A stretch of DNA of 29,240 nt. Source: a virus. Shown piece after piece: positions 9,345 to 18,628 of the stretch (positions are counted from its first letter, which is position 1; each line of letters opens with the position of its first letter). Below the pieces are notes generated by a model. It was given only the letters and a program-made list of their open reading frames with translations, did not search any database and had not been told where the DNA came from. Made by a program: the position numbers and the translations under genes. The DNA is taken from IMG/VR virus record IMGVR_UViG_3300021079_000026, positions 1 to 29,240 of that record; one strand, written 5' to 3'.

Positions 9345-10252
9345 TATGTAGTTATATTTGTAAAGTTTTTACTAAAATCAATATTACCACCTCTACTCTG
9401 TCTAACCTCATATAACAATGCGTTAAATTGGTCTCTAATTTCGTATAGGTTGTATTGTCTGTAAATATTATTTTGAGAATCGTAGATTGTATACACACCA
9501 TCATCCATAGATTTGGTTTGATTACCGTAAAGAGCAATCGCAAGAGATGATATGTCGTATTCAACCATTTCAACTTCTATTGAAATTGGATTAAAGTAGG
9601 TATTTGAAATAATAATACCTTGACTTGGTTGTCCAATATATGGAGTAGCGTTTGGTTTGTTTGAAGGTGATGATGAAGGTGATAAAGTTAAAAACAATAA
9701 ATTAGCACTTCCGTCAACGTATCTATATCTAATAGATTTTTGAGTTGTATTAACTTCATTGGTAACAACTGGTTCACAAAAGAAACATGAAGTTACCACT
9801 CTAAAAAAGTTTGGTATTTTTGAACCATCAGCATTTAAATATTCTACTCTAAATCCAACAAGTCCTTGTGATACAAATTTATTTTGATATTGAACAGGAA
9901 CATTTGTTAAATCAACAACAATACCTTTAACATTTGGTAAGGCACTTAATACTCCACAATCCGTAATTGTTGTTCTAATCTGAGCTGGTCTTACATATAA
10001 AGTATAAATTCCAAGTGCATTAAATTGTTGTGCCGGTAATGTAAGGTTATATAATCCTCCTAATACTTCAACACCGGCATTTCCACCTGTTTCAGAATTA
10101 TTAAAATAAGGCTTTAAAACACTTTGTGCGTCCAATGATGTAAGGACATAGTTATCTGTAACATCTCTAGAGGGTGTATATACCATTTGAATTTCCACAT
10201 CTTGTGGTGATACATCTGATGGTCTAATTGTACCGTATGAACCTATTGACAT
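9344..10252 (-). CDS. Putative baseplate/tail structural protein (302 aa)
   Basis: ATG at 10252, stop at 9344 overlapping the next start. No family is recognised. It begins MSIGSYGTIRPSDVSPQDVE, contains a central CFFCEP pair of cysteines near residue 158, a Ser/Pro/Asn-rich linker (SPSSSPSNKPN, about 192-202) and a mixed C-terminal half that is likely helical near the end (YNLYEIRDQFNALLYEVRQS). The composition suits a soluble virion subunit with no membrane segment. It is one link in a coupled chain of structural genes between gp6 and the adhesins, which is the only basis for the call. Confidence 0.65.
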   Translation of the reverse strand: MSIGSYGTIRPSDVSPQDVEIQMVYTPSRDVTDNYVLTSLDAQSVLKPYFNNSETGGNAGVEVLGGLYNLTLPAQQFNALGIYTLYVRPAQIRTTITDCGVLSALPNVKGIVVDLTNVPVQYQNKFVSQGLVGFRVEYLNADGSKIPNFFRVVTSCFFCEPVVTNEVNTTQKSIRYRYVDGSANLLFLTLSPSSSPSNKPNATPYIGQPSQGIIISNTYFNPISIEVEMVEYDISSLAIALYGNQTKSMDDGVYTIYDSQNNIYRQYNLYEIRDQFNALLYEVRQSRGGNIDFSKNFTNITT

Positions 10253-10275
10253 AATTTAGTTTTTTAATAAATAGT

Positions 10276-11355
10276 TTAAGGATTCTTTTGTACGTTAAAA
10301 AATCCATATCCGTAATTTAACATATCTCCCAAGTTATCCACTTCTCCCAATCTTTGTACTCTTTCATACGCACTATTTTTTCCACGTTCCATGAAGATAT
10401 CCGTTTGTATCTGTGGTTGGTCCATTACTTTAAGTAATGCTTCCAATTTAGTGATTGGAACTGCTGTTAAATTACTATCCGTGAATCCTGAAGATTCTTG
10501 GAAAAAAATGCTTGTTCCGTCAGCATAATCATAAAAGTTTATTCCTGTAATTGTATACGCACTATAAATGGCATCCATATTTGTTATTGAACCCCATATT
10601 TGACCATTTTTAATTACAGGTACTCCAACTTGATATTTTGGATTTCCATATAATGCCAATTCTGTTATCCTTGATGTTGTTATTCCAGAAACAATAAATG
10701 GAACATTAACATAATTGTTTGATGTTTGTGCCGACACAACATTAACCGCATCCCCTGAAAATATATAATCATAACTAACTGGAGTTCCGAACCAATTTCC
10801 TCCTGCCGGAGTAAAATATGCGGTACCTTGTTGATTATAAATGGTAACCTCAGAATAAGGTAAAGTAACGGTCTTTTTAATCTTTGTAATTCCCCATGGG
10901 TTAACTTGTTCCAACATTATCTCATATGTCTTATTGGCTGAAGGATATACGTGAGATATTGAATTAGGAGTATAGGCTGTAACAGGTTGCAATTGTGAAC
11001 CATCACCCCAACTAATAACATATTTTGATAAATCCAAAAACTTTTGAAACTCACTTGAGGTATTATACACATAAACTTTATATGGGTCTTCAGTTGTTGA
11101 TGAAAATATAAAATTAGATACAACATCTTTCTGAAGAACAGCTCCATCAAATTGCGTATAATATCCAGCATCAATTGCCGTTTGAGTTAAAAGTATGTTA
11201 ACCGTAAGTCCCGTTAATAATGAAGTACCATAAGTTCCTCCACTTACCATTTGAGACATCCCCGAATAAACGCCAACAGTTTCACCACTCCAATCTACGG
11301 TGGTTAAATCTGCACTAACAGTCTCTGGGGATACTATAAAATTATAATCTGCCAT
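10276..11355 (-). CDS. Putative baseplate protein with PKD-like domain (359 aa)
   Basis: ATG at 11355 overlaps the previous stop. Residues about 109-165 read as a PKD-like immunoglobulin fold: VISWGDGSQ, then SHVYPSANKTYEIML. The WGDG plus H.Y pattern is the hallmark of PKD domains, which occur in surface and virion proteins and usually mediate protein or carbohydrate contacts. The N-terminal 105 residues and the C-terminal 190 residues are unrecognised; the end (MERGKNSAYERVQRLGEVDN, then YGYGFFNV) looks like a conserved tail that may anchor it to a partner. No signal peptide or membrane segment. A structural role is inferred from its position within the gp25-gp6 chain. Confidence 0.7.
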   Translation of the reverse strand: MADYNFIVSPETVSADLTTVDWSGETVGVYSGMSQMVSGGTYGTSLLTGLTVNILLTQTAIDAGYYTQFDGAVLQKDVVSNFIFSSTTEDPYKVYVYNTSSEFQKFLDLSKYVISWGDGSQLQPVTAYTPNSISHVYPSANKTYEIMLEQVNPWGITKIKKTVTLPYSEVTIYNQQGTAYFTPAGGNWFGTPVSYDYIFSGDAVNVVSAQTSNNYVNVPFIVSGITTSRITELALYGNPKYQVGVPVIKNGQIWGSITNMDAIYSAYTITGINFYDYADGTSIFFQESSGFTDSNLTAVPITKLEALLKVMDQPQIQTDIFMERGKNSAYERVQRLGEVDNLGDMLNYGYGFFNVQKNP

Positions 11356-12146
11356 TATGGGTTAACATATTCATACCATTTTATGGGAAGTGGAGTTCCC
11401 TCTCTGTTTCCTGTTATTGTATTAAACACCTGATAAGTTCTCTTATCATAATCCAACTTAACCTGATAATAGAAATATGTCAAATTATCAAAATTATGTT
11501 CCCCTTGAATCGTTGATTGAGGGACATTCATCATTTTGGTATAAGTTCCAGTCATTGCATTAAAGAACTTGGCAGACATATAAAACGTATCAATATTTAA
11601 GAAAGTTCTTTTCTTTAACCAATAAATAAAATACCCCTCCTTATCTCCAATATAATCCAATACAAAATCAGGCATTTTAATCGTCACAGGTTGTCTTTGT
11701 AATATCGCATCCTTCTTTAATCCTTGCTGTGTTGGTATTATTATAGTTATATAATTCTTTTGTTTTTTATCATCTGTTGAATCATATAAATCTAATTTGA
11801 AAAACGAATTGGCAAAATTATTATCATAATAATATATGTTCCCTGTGGTAAAACCTTCACTTCTATAATCCAATCTCCAATTCAATGGATTAGTTAAAGT
11901 TCCTCCAGAATAAAAATAAAATTGATACTTAATCGCAGTTTCTTGAGATGTTCCCGTAAAAGGAGCGTTTGCAAACCTATCAATCTCAAAATCTCTTCCA
12001 ACCCCAATTACTTCAGTAATAATCTCTTTTTCATATTCATCAACACTTTGGTCCAATCCCAAATAATCCCAATCTAACTGAATAGGAATATTAATTTGTT
12101 TTGCAGTTAAAGTATTCTGCCTAATAAAAAATTTACTCACATCCAT
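11355..12146 (-). CDS. Putative baseplate-cluster structural protein (263 aa)
   Basis: ATG at 12146, inside the end of the upstream gene (14-nt overlap); the stop shares one base with the next start. No family is recognised. The protein is rich in Tyr, Phe and Asn with many alternating hydrophobic residues, as in beta-rich virion subunits; examples are IKYQFYFYSGG and YYQVKLDYDKRTYQVFNTIT. No cysteine cluster, signal peptide or membrane helix is visible. Overlaps on both sides indicate coupled translation with its neighbours, so an assembly partner of the flanking proteins is likely. A homologue of a small T4 wedge protein is possible but not shown. Confidence 0.65.
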   Translation of the reverse strand: MDVSKFFIRQNTLTAKQINIPIQLDWDYLGLDQSVDEYEKEIITEVIGVGRDFEIDRFANAPFTGTSQETAIKYQFYFYSGGTLTNPLNWRLDYRSEGFTTGNIYYYDNNFANSFFKLDLYDSTDDKKQKNYITIIIPTQQGLKKDAILQRQPVTIKMPDFVLDYIGDKEGYFIYWLKKRTFLNIDTFYMSAKFFNAMTGTYTKMMNVPQSTIQGEHNFDNLTYFYYQVKLDYDKRTYQVFNTITGNREGTPLPIKWYEYVNP

Positions 12147-13830
12147 CTATCAACGGTTTAATAGGATAATCAACTCCAAGTAATGAAGAGTTAAAGTTTA
12201 TTCCCTCTGGGATTAATCTAAATACAACATCCGCAAAAGGATATTGGGCAGTATTAAAGAACGGATAATCAACACCTCTCTTTAAATTATCTATAAATCC
12301 AAAAGTATATAAATCTCTCCATCTGAATTGTTGGTCAGATTTTGAAAAATAAGAATATGATGGAACTTGATCGATAAACTTAAGGTCTCCTGTTTCAACA
12401 TAATCCGAGAATACCCTTAAAGTCATCTTGTTGTGTGGGGTATAATAAAATCCTGGTGAATTTTGATCTGTCGTTCTTGTTGTTTGAAAAATATTTTGAT
12501 TATATTTTATTTTTTGATAATAAGGTGAAACAACTCTTTCCAATTGTTCATAGTTATTCCATTCACAAAAATCCCCATCAATAATATCATCTTTTTTTAA
12601 GTCTTGATTAAAATAAAAAGTATATGTTTTTCCACTTTGGCTTCTTGTATATGAAGATACTGGTATATTAGTACTGGAAATTTCATTTGTTGTACTCCAA
12701 TAACTATTTGATACTTTTGTTAGGTTAAATTCCCATCCTTGTTTTAATCCAACGTTATTAAAAGGATTATTAAAATATCCCGTATATCCTTTATTTATTA
12801 CAGTCAAATATAACTCACTAATAGGTCTTTTTTGATTATCTAATAATGTAGTGAAATCCAAGTCATAGTTGGCAGTTACATTATACGCATTACTACTTGT
12901 TAATTGAGATATCCTCGTAACTTGATTTGGAGTTATAGAACTATACTCTAATTTTTTTGTTTCATTAAAAACATTCTTTTCAAAACCAATTTTGGTCATT
13001 ACCGTATCCTCCAAATTCGTTAATATCTTATGTTTTCTAACATAATACTTTGACCTTGTTTCTTCTAAATTAGTAGGATTTATTACTCTTTTAAATGTTC
13101 CAGTAATATTATTATTAAACGTTTTACCAGTATATCCAATATTATAAACATTAAAGATGTATTCCGAACTATCAAATAAATTATTACCTAACGAGTAAAC
13201 TTGAAATAAAGTTGTTTTGTTATAAGCAAATGATAATTCAACATATTCTCCAACGGTAAGCCCATGTGGTGCAATACATTGAAACGCGATTATTGAACTG
13301 CCGTTTTGCTGACTGTTTTTAATAATAAATGGGATTCCTGTTGATGCTGTCCAAGTTAGATTGGAATTATTTAAATTAAAATATAACTTCTTACCATAAT
13401 CATTTTCATATCCATAACTTAAATAATATGTCCAATTATAGGTATAAGCGCTTTTTGCTTTATAAGTAATATGTTGGTCATTTATCTCAGGTCTAAAAAA
13501 ATCAAATTCATAATATTGCGGTAATCCTTTCCATGTTCCACTTGACATTGAAACTTCTGGCTGAGTATAATAAAGATTATATTGGAATGGTGTATATGTT
13601 GTTGTTCCTGTATATGAATTACCATATATGTATGTAAGTTTAAATGTTGGTCTGAATATTAAACAAGCTTGTCTTTCATCATCATATACTTGAGCTAAAC
13701 TAATGGTGCTACTTCTATCATATTCAATAATAGATTGACTTTTTTCTTCTAAAGAAATTGGTATCTCTTGGTCAATAGATGGTGCTGATTGATACTTTAA
13801 TCTACTCGGTATGATTTTATAGTTATTCAA
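12133..13830 (-). CDS. Putative baseplate-cluster structural protein (565 aa)
   Basis: ATG at 13830 lies 8 nt inside the end of the 1571-aa gene; the stop overlaps the following gene by 14 nt. No family is recognised. The sequence is Tyr/Asn/Thr-rich with repeated short strands (YIYGNSYTGTTTYTPF, YNWTYYLSYGYEN) and few charged clusters, typical of elongated beta-rich tail proteins. The C-terminal segment (RWRDLYTFGFIDNLKRG, then YPFFNTAQYPF) looks better conserved in style than the rest. I infer a tail or baseplate component from position and coupling. No enzymatic motif is visible. Confidence 0.65.
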   Translation of the reverse strand: MNNYKIIPSRLKYQSAPSIDQEIPISLEEKSQSIIEYDRSSTISLAQVYDDERQACLIFRPTFKLTYIYGNSYTGTTTYTPFQYNLYYTQPEVSMSSGTWKGLPQYYEFDFFRPEINDQHITYKAKSAYTYNWTYYLSYGYENDYGKKLYFNLNNSNLTWTASTGIPFIIKNSQQNGSSIIAFQCIAPHGLTVGEYVELSFAYNKTTLFQVYSLGNNLFDSSEYIFNVYNIGYTGKTFNNNITGTFKRVINPTNLEETRSKYYVRKHKILTNLEDTVMTKIGFEKNVFNETKKLEYSSITPNQVTRISQLTSSNAYNVTANYDLDFTTLLDNQKRPISELYLTVINKGYTGYFNNPFNNVGLKQGWEFNLTKVSNSYWSTTNEISSTNIPVSSYTRSQSGKTYTFYFNQDLKKDDIIDGDFCEWNNYEQLERVVSPYYQKIKYNQNIFQTTRTTDQNSPGFYYTPHNKMTLRVFSDYVETGDLKFIDQVPSYSYFSKSDQQFRWRDLYTFGFIDNLKRGVDYPFFNTAQYPFADVVFRLIPEGINFNSSLLGVDYPIKPLIDGCE

Positions 13831-16800
13831 TGATAGAATATTTTGTTTTAAATTTATCTAACGCTGTTTCACCTTTAATAGTACCAAAGTAAAAATGAAA
13901 TGGTGCTCCCACTATAAACTTGTCACTTGTTGCTCCCGCTGTAGAATAAACTCCACTTGAGTCGACACTAAAAATATAACCTCTTGCATATAAATCATTA
14001 ACACTTGATGTTGATGGTCTAAAGTAATTTGGAATAGTCTCACTTGTCCTATCTAATCCTTGGAATCTTTTGTTTTGAACAATGTCTTCTTGGTCTGTTG
14101 CCCAAGTATTATTTTCATCACCAAAAATTGTTGTAATGTTAGATAATTTCCACTGATAGAATGGTGTTACCTGTGATTTAATACCATACGGATAAGGGTA
14201 ATAATTTGCATTATCGTTAGTCCTAAAATCAATTCTTCCTGGTGTTAAATAATCTTTAAATTGAATGTCATTTGTTGTTGATGAGAACCAAACACACATA
14301 ATTGGGTGTAGAGGGGTTCCCAATATATTTACAGAATCAGTTGTTGAACCTGAAACCGTTTCATAATACTCAGGTGAAAATTTTATGACCCCCTCTTCAG
14401 AATTAATTGAAAGAAGTTGTGCCAAATCACCATCAATTCTTTTATCGGTTCTACTGAATAGTTGATTTAAAGAGTTGTCTCCAAACTCAATAATTTTTCT
14501 TAAAAATCCTTCGTCTGTAATTCTTGAAATAACAAATAAGTTAACTAAATCAGATGTATCACCATAGCTAGTTGAATCTAAATTAGGCATTACATACCCT
14601 TTTGTTTCAGGGTTAAAAGTTATCTCTTGATAAAAATAATCTTTCATTCCTAAATTCATTATTGTTGTTGGGAACAGTAAGTTTCTTGTGTTTACTGACG
14701 TAGCATCTGGTGCCGGTATTCCAACAAATTTAGCAGAACCTGTATTATAAGGACTACTTCTATAGTAAAAATTGTTTGTTTCAGATTCAAAATAAACTAA
14801 ATCACTACAATAAAGAGAATATGCTTGGTTCTTATTATTATATCTTGTATCAACTTGTATTGGGAACATATACAGACTTCCGCTAACCCAGTTGTTCATA
14901 AATGATTGAGATAAAACTCCACGACATAATCCATAGAAAAATCTAAACCTGAAACTCCATTCTGAGTATGTCGCAAAATCATCTTTAATTGTTCCTAAAT
15001 TTGTAGGGTTTTTCATGAACACATAACACCCATTTTCAACAGGGTCTTCCTGTGTACATTGTTGGTTTACTTGGAAATTTGTCCCTAATCCCTCATAACA
15101 TCCTAACCCAACCATACTCTCACAATTAAAACTTTCAAGTACGTTTGTAACACCAGGTAAGTCCCCTAAATCAGGAGATACTTGAGATGCTCCAAAAGTA
15201 TTACTTGAAGTGGTAATATCTTCACTATCAGTGTTAATCAAATAAAATGTAAATGAATTATTTTGTTGTAGTATTGATGGGTTGTTTGAAAAACTACCTC
15301 CGTCAAGTACATCTGAAGTTGGTAGTCTATCTGTTCTTACAATATTTTTAACATCGTTATTAATTAACAATGTTGGTCCATAAAGATTCGAAGTGGAAAA
15401 TAAACTTGGCGTAAAATAATAATACCCCATCTGTGTTTCATCTGAAATTGTTCCTCCGTAATTGGTACATTGAATAAAAGATAATCCTGAAACATCTTCA
15501 CTATTGTCATATTTTCCAGCATTTGCTCCAACCTCATAAAAACCATTCGAACTTTTACTTACAACCGCAGAATTTAATATTTGTTCTTGTGAGGACTGTG
15601 CAAAAAATGATGATTGTGCACCATAATAGGCTAAATTTGTTGTATTAAACCCTGTAAACATTCCACCAGGTACTGTACTTCCCGATACTCCAGGTTTAAA
15701 GAAATACGACTGATAATACATGTCATTAGTAGTATACTCTTGAATAGTTGTTGACGAGTTATTTAATGCTTGAATAGGTATGTTAATTCTTGTATCTGCT
15801 GTTACAATAAAGTTAGGGTCATCAATATTACTACCAAATAATCTACCTAAACTATAAACGTTTTTATATTTAGGAGAATACGGGTCAACCCCTCTTTGTA
15901 ATATTAAAATGTATTGATTTTCTATATTATCAAAAGTATCAAAAATTGTTACCGATTTTCCATCAGTTATATTAAAATTTGAGAAACCAAACGAACGTTT
16001 AAAAAGACCAAACTGTATTGGAGTTGCTAAAACATTTGGAAAAGATTGAGTGCTACCAGAATTCCAAATTTTTGCAGCGTCAGCAATTGTAATCGCAGTT
16101 ACAACTTGGAAATATTCAATATCAGCCGGATATTTGTAATTAGTTGTGTCCGAACCAAATGGTAAATTATAACTTATTGTCTGTGAGTTTGTGTACTGTG
16201 ATGTTGCATATGTAACATTGACTGTGGTTGCACTAGCTCCATTGTAAGTTTCTCCACTGATACCTGTCTCTATACCATTAACCGTATCCGCTGTGTACGT
16301 CCAGTTTATATCGGTTGAGCCCGTTATAGAAACAGTACTTAATAAATCGCCAGCATTATACTGTATATTAGATAATACGGTAATTGTATTATCTAAATGA
16401 AATTTATTTATGTTAGAGTCTCCAGCAAAAGTTACTTTCACGGAATTCAATCCTGTAAAAAAATTAGACCTTTGATTAAATAAATTAATTCTTTCACCCA
16501 TAGGTAAAGATTTTGATGCTGCAAATCGAGGCCTACCATCACTAAAACTTAGTATTTCAGAATATGGAATTTTATATCTTGATGGGTCTGATATAGCCGC
16601 CAATGCACCAAATCCTCCAACTGCTTGAGATGATATTGCCGCCCACTTTACAACATTTTCAGAAATGTCTTCAGGATTTGATGCCGTGTAATATTGTTCA
16701 AATTTTGTTTGATACTGAGACGCTGATGATAGATAAGTTAAAGTACCTGTTGGGAGATAGTTTGTTGGTCCTCCTGAATTATTTATTGGAAGTGTTTGTG

Positions 16801-18538
16801 CTGATTGTTTACAATCACACGCTTGACATTCGGGATATGTTATCATTGGTAATCTAAACGAATAATCTCTTTTTTGATTACAATTAATCCCTAACAGATT
16901 ACATATAAATCCAAAAGGTCTTACGTTTATGACTGGTATTTTAATACCACATATCCAACAAAGCGCATTTATTAATGTTAAATAAATCCACAACACCAAA
17001 TGCATCGCAAAAAGAATTGCAAGAGCTAATGGCGTTATTAAAGTCATTAATATTGAGAATATAAAAAATAATAAATCAAAATTTCTAAACCCGTCGTTAA
17101 CAGGAAACTTATTTATTGTGCTTTCACAATCGCTGCTATCAATTTCTTTAATTCCAATAAATCTACCTTTAGCGCCTTTTTTATACTCATCGATTAATCC
17201 GGCAACAGTATAAACTTTATTAAACTTGAACTCATAAAATGTATCTTCACAATCTATTACTTCATTTAATCTATTTGTTTTTTGGGTTCCTATAAAACCA
17301 TTTGTATAGCCGCTCCAAGATAATCCGAAATAGTAAGAACTTTTTGTTTGTAGGGGATCGGGCCCATACTCTTTAACATTTGGAACCAAATAATTAGGTC
17401 TTCTAGTTTGAGTTGTTAATGCCGCAGGTTGTTGCCATTTAATTTTAAATCTGTACTTAGCTTTAGTTGGAATACCGACTGTTGGGTTGTTAGATATAAC
17501 TTTTTCACCAAATTGGTTTGTTATCAAATAATCTAAATTCATTGGTAACTCAGTCAACCATACTCCACTTCCATCAATAACATTACCCGCCTGTTCTAAT
17601 TGATATTGTTCTAATATCGGATTTCCATCAGAATCTTGTTGTATTGTTTGTCTTAAGGCTAATATTTGTCCAGGCCCTGACGATAAAGAACAAAGGTTTC
17701 CCATATCATCTCTTGGTTTACAATTTTTTCTAACTCTATAGGCATCAGATGTAGAATACACAGAACCCATGAATGTTGAAGTTGGTTGTATATCTATATT
17801 AGCACTATCTCTTAAATCAAAATCTACTCTATTAATAGCAATTTGGCATAAATCAGGGTCTCCCCACAATGGAGATATTTCAGTATTAACAAATAAATTA
17901 ACAATTTGCGGTAATGAATTAAGGTCAGTTGAAGTTCTGAATTGATTTCCAGCAACTTGAGCCTCAGTTGCAATACCCATTCTAATTAAATCTTGAGGGG
18001 TTAAAGAGAATTCACCAATATCAGATAAGTCAACATCCATAACTAAAGTTTGTTGACCTAATGGAACTCCCATAATCATATAATCACCACTCTCATTTGT
18101 TTTGGCAGTAAACTTATAATATTTGTCATATATTTCTACGACAGTACTTGCTGTTAATGCATCATTTCTTGAAGGTAATGTTCCTGTTGCTGCATGTTTT
18201 GAATATGATTTTTCGTAAGGTAATAAATTGTATCTATATCCATCTGAATTCTTATCAGATATAGATTTGTAGGGATATATACTTTGAATAATAGGATTTG
18301 ATTCATCAACACTTTCAATAGGAATGAATATGGAAACTCTTGCATTTGGTAATCCAAATCCACCATTAGCTGTTATTCTACCAACCACTACACCATAGTC
18401 TGCACAACTTCTAGTATAGATATCTGATTGTTGAATCTTTAATGAAAGAATTTCAAGAAATTCAAACTCTTGGTCTAATTGAACATTAATTGTTTTATTA
18501 ATCCCGAGCTCTGTTTGTATCCTGTATGATTGACCCAT
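13823..18538 (-). CDS. Giant baseplate-cluster protein with internal hydrophobic hairpin, possible gp7 counterpart (1571 aa)
   Basis: ATG at 18538, directly downstream of gp6, the place T4 reserves for gp7 (1032 aa). Sequence similarity to gp7 is not evident. Residues about 48-180 resemble a carboxypeptidase-regulatory-like beta-sandwich: VVVGRITANGGFGLPNARVS, later TNESGDYMIMGVPLG. Residues about 483-535 are strongly hydrophobic (FDLLFFIFSILMTLITPLAL, then LHLVLW-like and LTLINALCWICGI stretches), long enough for two membrane-spanning helices. A cysteine-rich patch follows (CNLLGINC, CQACDCKQ). The remaining 1000 residues are Asn/Ser/Thr-rich and unrecognised. A paired hydrophobic segment in a virion protein could be buried in assembly or could touch the host envelope. 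Alternatives are a tape-measure-like or a membrane-inserting protein; I favour a large wedge/hub component. Confidence 0.7.
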   Translation of the reverse strand: MGQSYRIQTELGINKTINVQLDQEFEFLEILSLKIQQSDIYTRSCADYGVVVGRITANGGFGLPNARVSIFIPIESVDESNPIIQSIYPYKSISDKNSDGYRYNLLPYEKSYSKHAATGTLPSRNDALTASTVVEIYDKYYKFTAKTNESGDYMIMGVPLGQQTLVMDVDLSDIGEFSLTPQDLIRMGIATEAQVAGNQFRTSTDLNSLPQIVNLFVNTEISPLWGDPDLCQIAINRVDFDLRDSANIDIQPTSTFMGSVYSTSDAYRVRKNCKPRDDMGNLCSLSSGPGQILALRQTIQQDSDGNPILEQYQLEQAGNVIDGSGVWLTELPMNLDYLITNQFGEKVISNNPTVGIPTKAKYRFKIKWQQPAALTTQTRRPNYLVPNVKEYGPDPLQTKSSYYFGLSWSGYTNGFIGTQKTNRLNEVIDCEDTFYEFKFNKVYTVAGLIDEYKKGAKGRFIGIKEIDSSDCESTINKFPVNDGFRNFDLLFFIFSILMTLITPLALAILFAMHLVLWIYLTLINALCWICGIKIPVINVRPFGFICNLLGINCNQKRDYSFRLPMITYPECQACDCKQSAQTLPINNSGGPTNYLPTGTLTYLSSASQYQTKFEQYYTASNPEDISENVVKWAAISSQAVGGFGALAAISDPSRYKIPYSEILSFSDGRPRFAASKSLPMGERINLFNQRSNFFTGLNSVKVTFAGDSNINKFHLDNTITVLSNIQYNAGDLLSTVSITGSTDINWTYTADTVNGIETGISGETYNGASATTVNVTYATSQYTNSQTISYNLPFGSDTTNYKYPADIEYFQVVTAITIADAAKIWNSGSTQSFPNVLATPIQFGLFKRSFGFSNFNITDGKSVTIFDTFDNIENQYILILQRGVDPYSPKYKNVYSLGRLFGSNIDDPNFIVTADTRINIPIQALNNSSTTIQEYTTNDMYYQSYFFKPGVSGSTVPGGMFTGFNTTNLAYYGAQSSFFAQSSQEQILNSAVVSKSSNGFYEVGANAGKYDNSEDVSGLSFIQCTNYGGTISDETQMGYYYFTPSLFSTSNLYGPTLLINNDVKNIVRTDRLPTSDVLDGGSFSNNPSILQQNNSFTFYLINTDSEDITTSSNTFGASQVSPDLGDLPGVTNVLESFNCESMVGLGCYEGLGTNFQVNQQCTQEDPVENGCYVFMKNPTNLGTIKDDFATYSEWSFRFRFFYGLCRGVLSQSFMNNWVSGSLYMFPIQVDTRYNNKNQAYSLYCSDLVYFESETNNFYYRSSPYNTGSAKFVGIPAPDATSVNTRNLLFPTTIMNLGMKDYFYQEITFNPETKGYVMPNLDSTSYGDTSDLVNLFVISRITDEGFLRKIIEFGDNSLNQLFSRTDKRIDGDLAQLLSINSEEGVIKFSPEYYETVSGSTTDSVNILGTPLHPIMCVWFSSTTNDIQFKDYLTPGRIDFRTNDNANYYPYPYGIKSQVTPFYQWKLSNITTIFGDENNTWATDQEDIVQNKRFQGLDRTSETIPNYFRPSTSSVNDLYARGYIFSVDSSGVYSTAGATSDKFIVGAPFHFYFGTIKGETALDKFKTKYSIIE

Positions 18539-18628
18539 CTAATGCCTTTAACTATAAATAGTTTATGTGGTATTTTATAAAAAAAATACACCACTTTAAA
18601 TTATAGTTTAAAGATGTTAAAAATAAAC
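18539..18628 (-). other. 90-nt leader between gp6 and the giant gene with two inverted repeats
   Basis: The gap holds two foldable elements. Read on the minus strand, the first is a stem at 18594-18567 (gtggt and atttt paired with accac and aaaat, with a 2-nt bulge). The second is a perfect 6-bp inverted repeat with a 2-nt loop (aactat at 18550-18555, atagtt at 18558-18563), ending about 12 nt before the start codon. Neither has a clear U-tract behind it, so an intrinsic terminator is not convincing. A processing site or translational control element is possible. Confidence 0.35.

Noticed and set aside
18567-18594. Intrinsic terminator between gp6 and the giant gene
   Set aside because: The stem is bulged and AT-rich, and no U-tract follows it on the minus strand.
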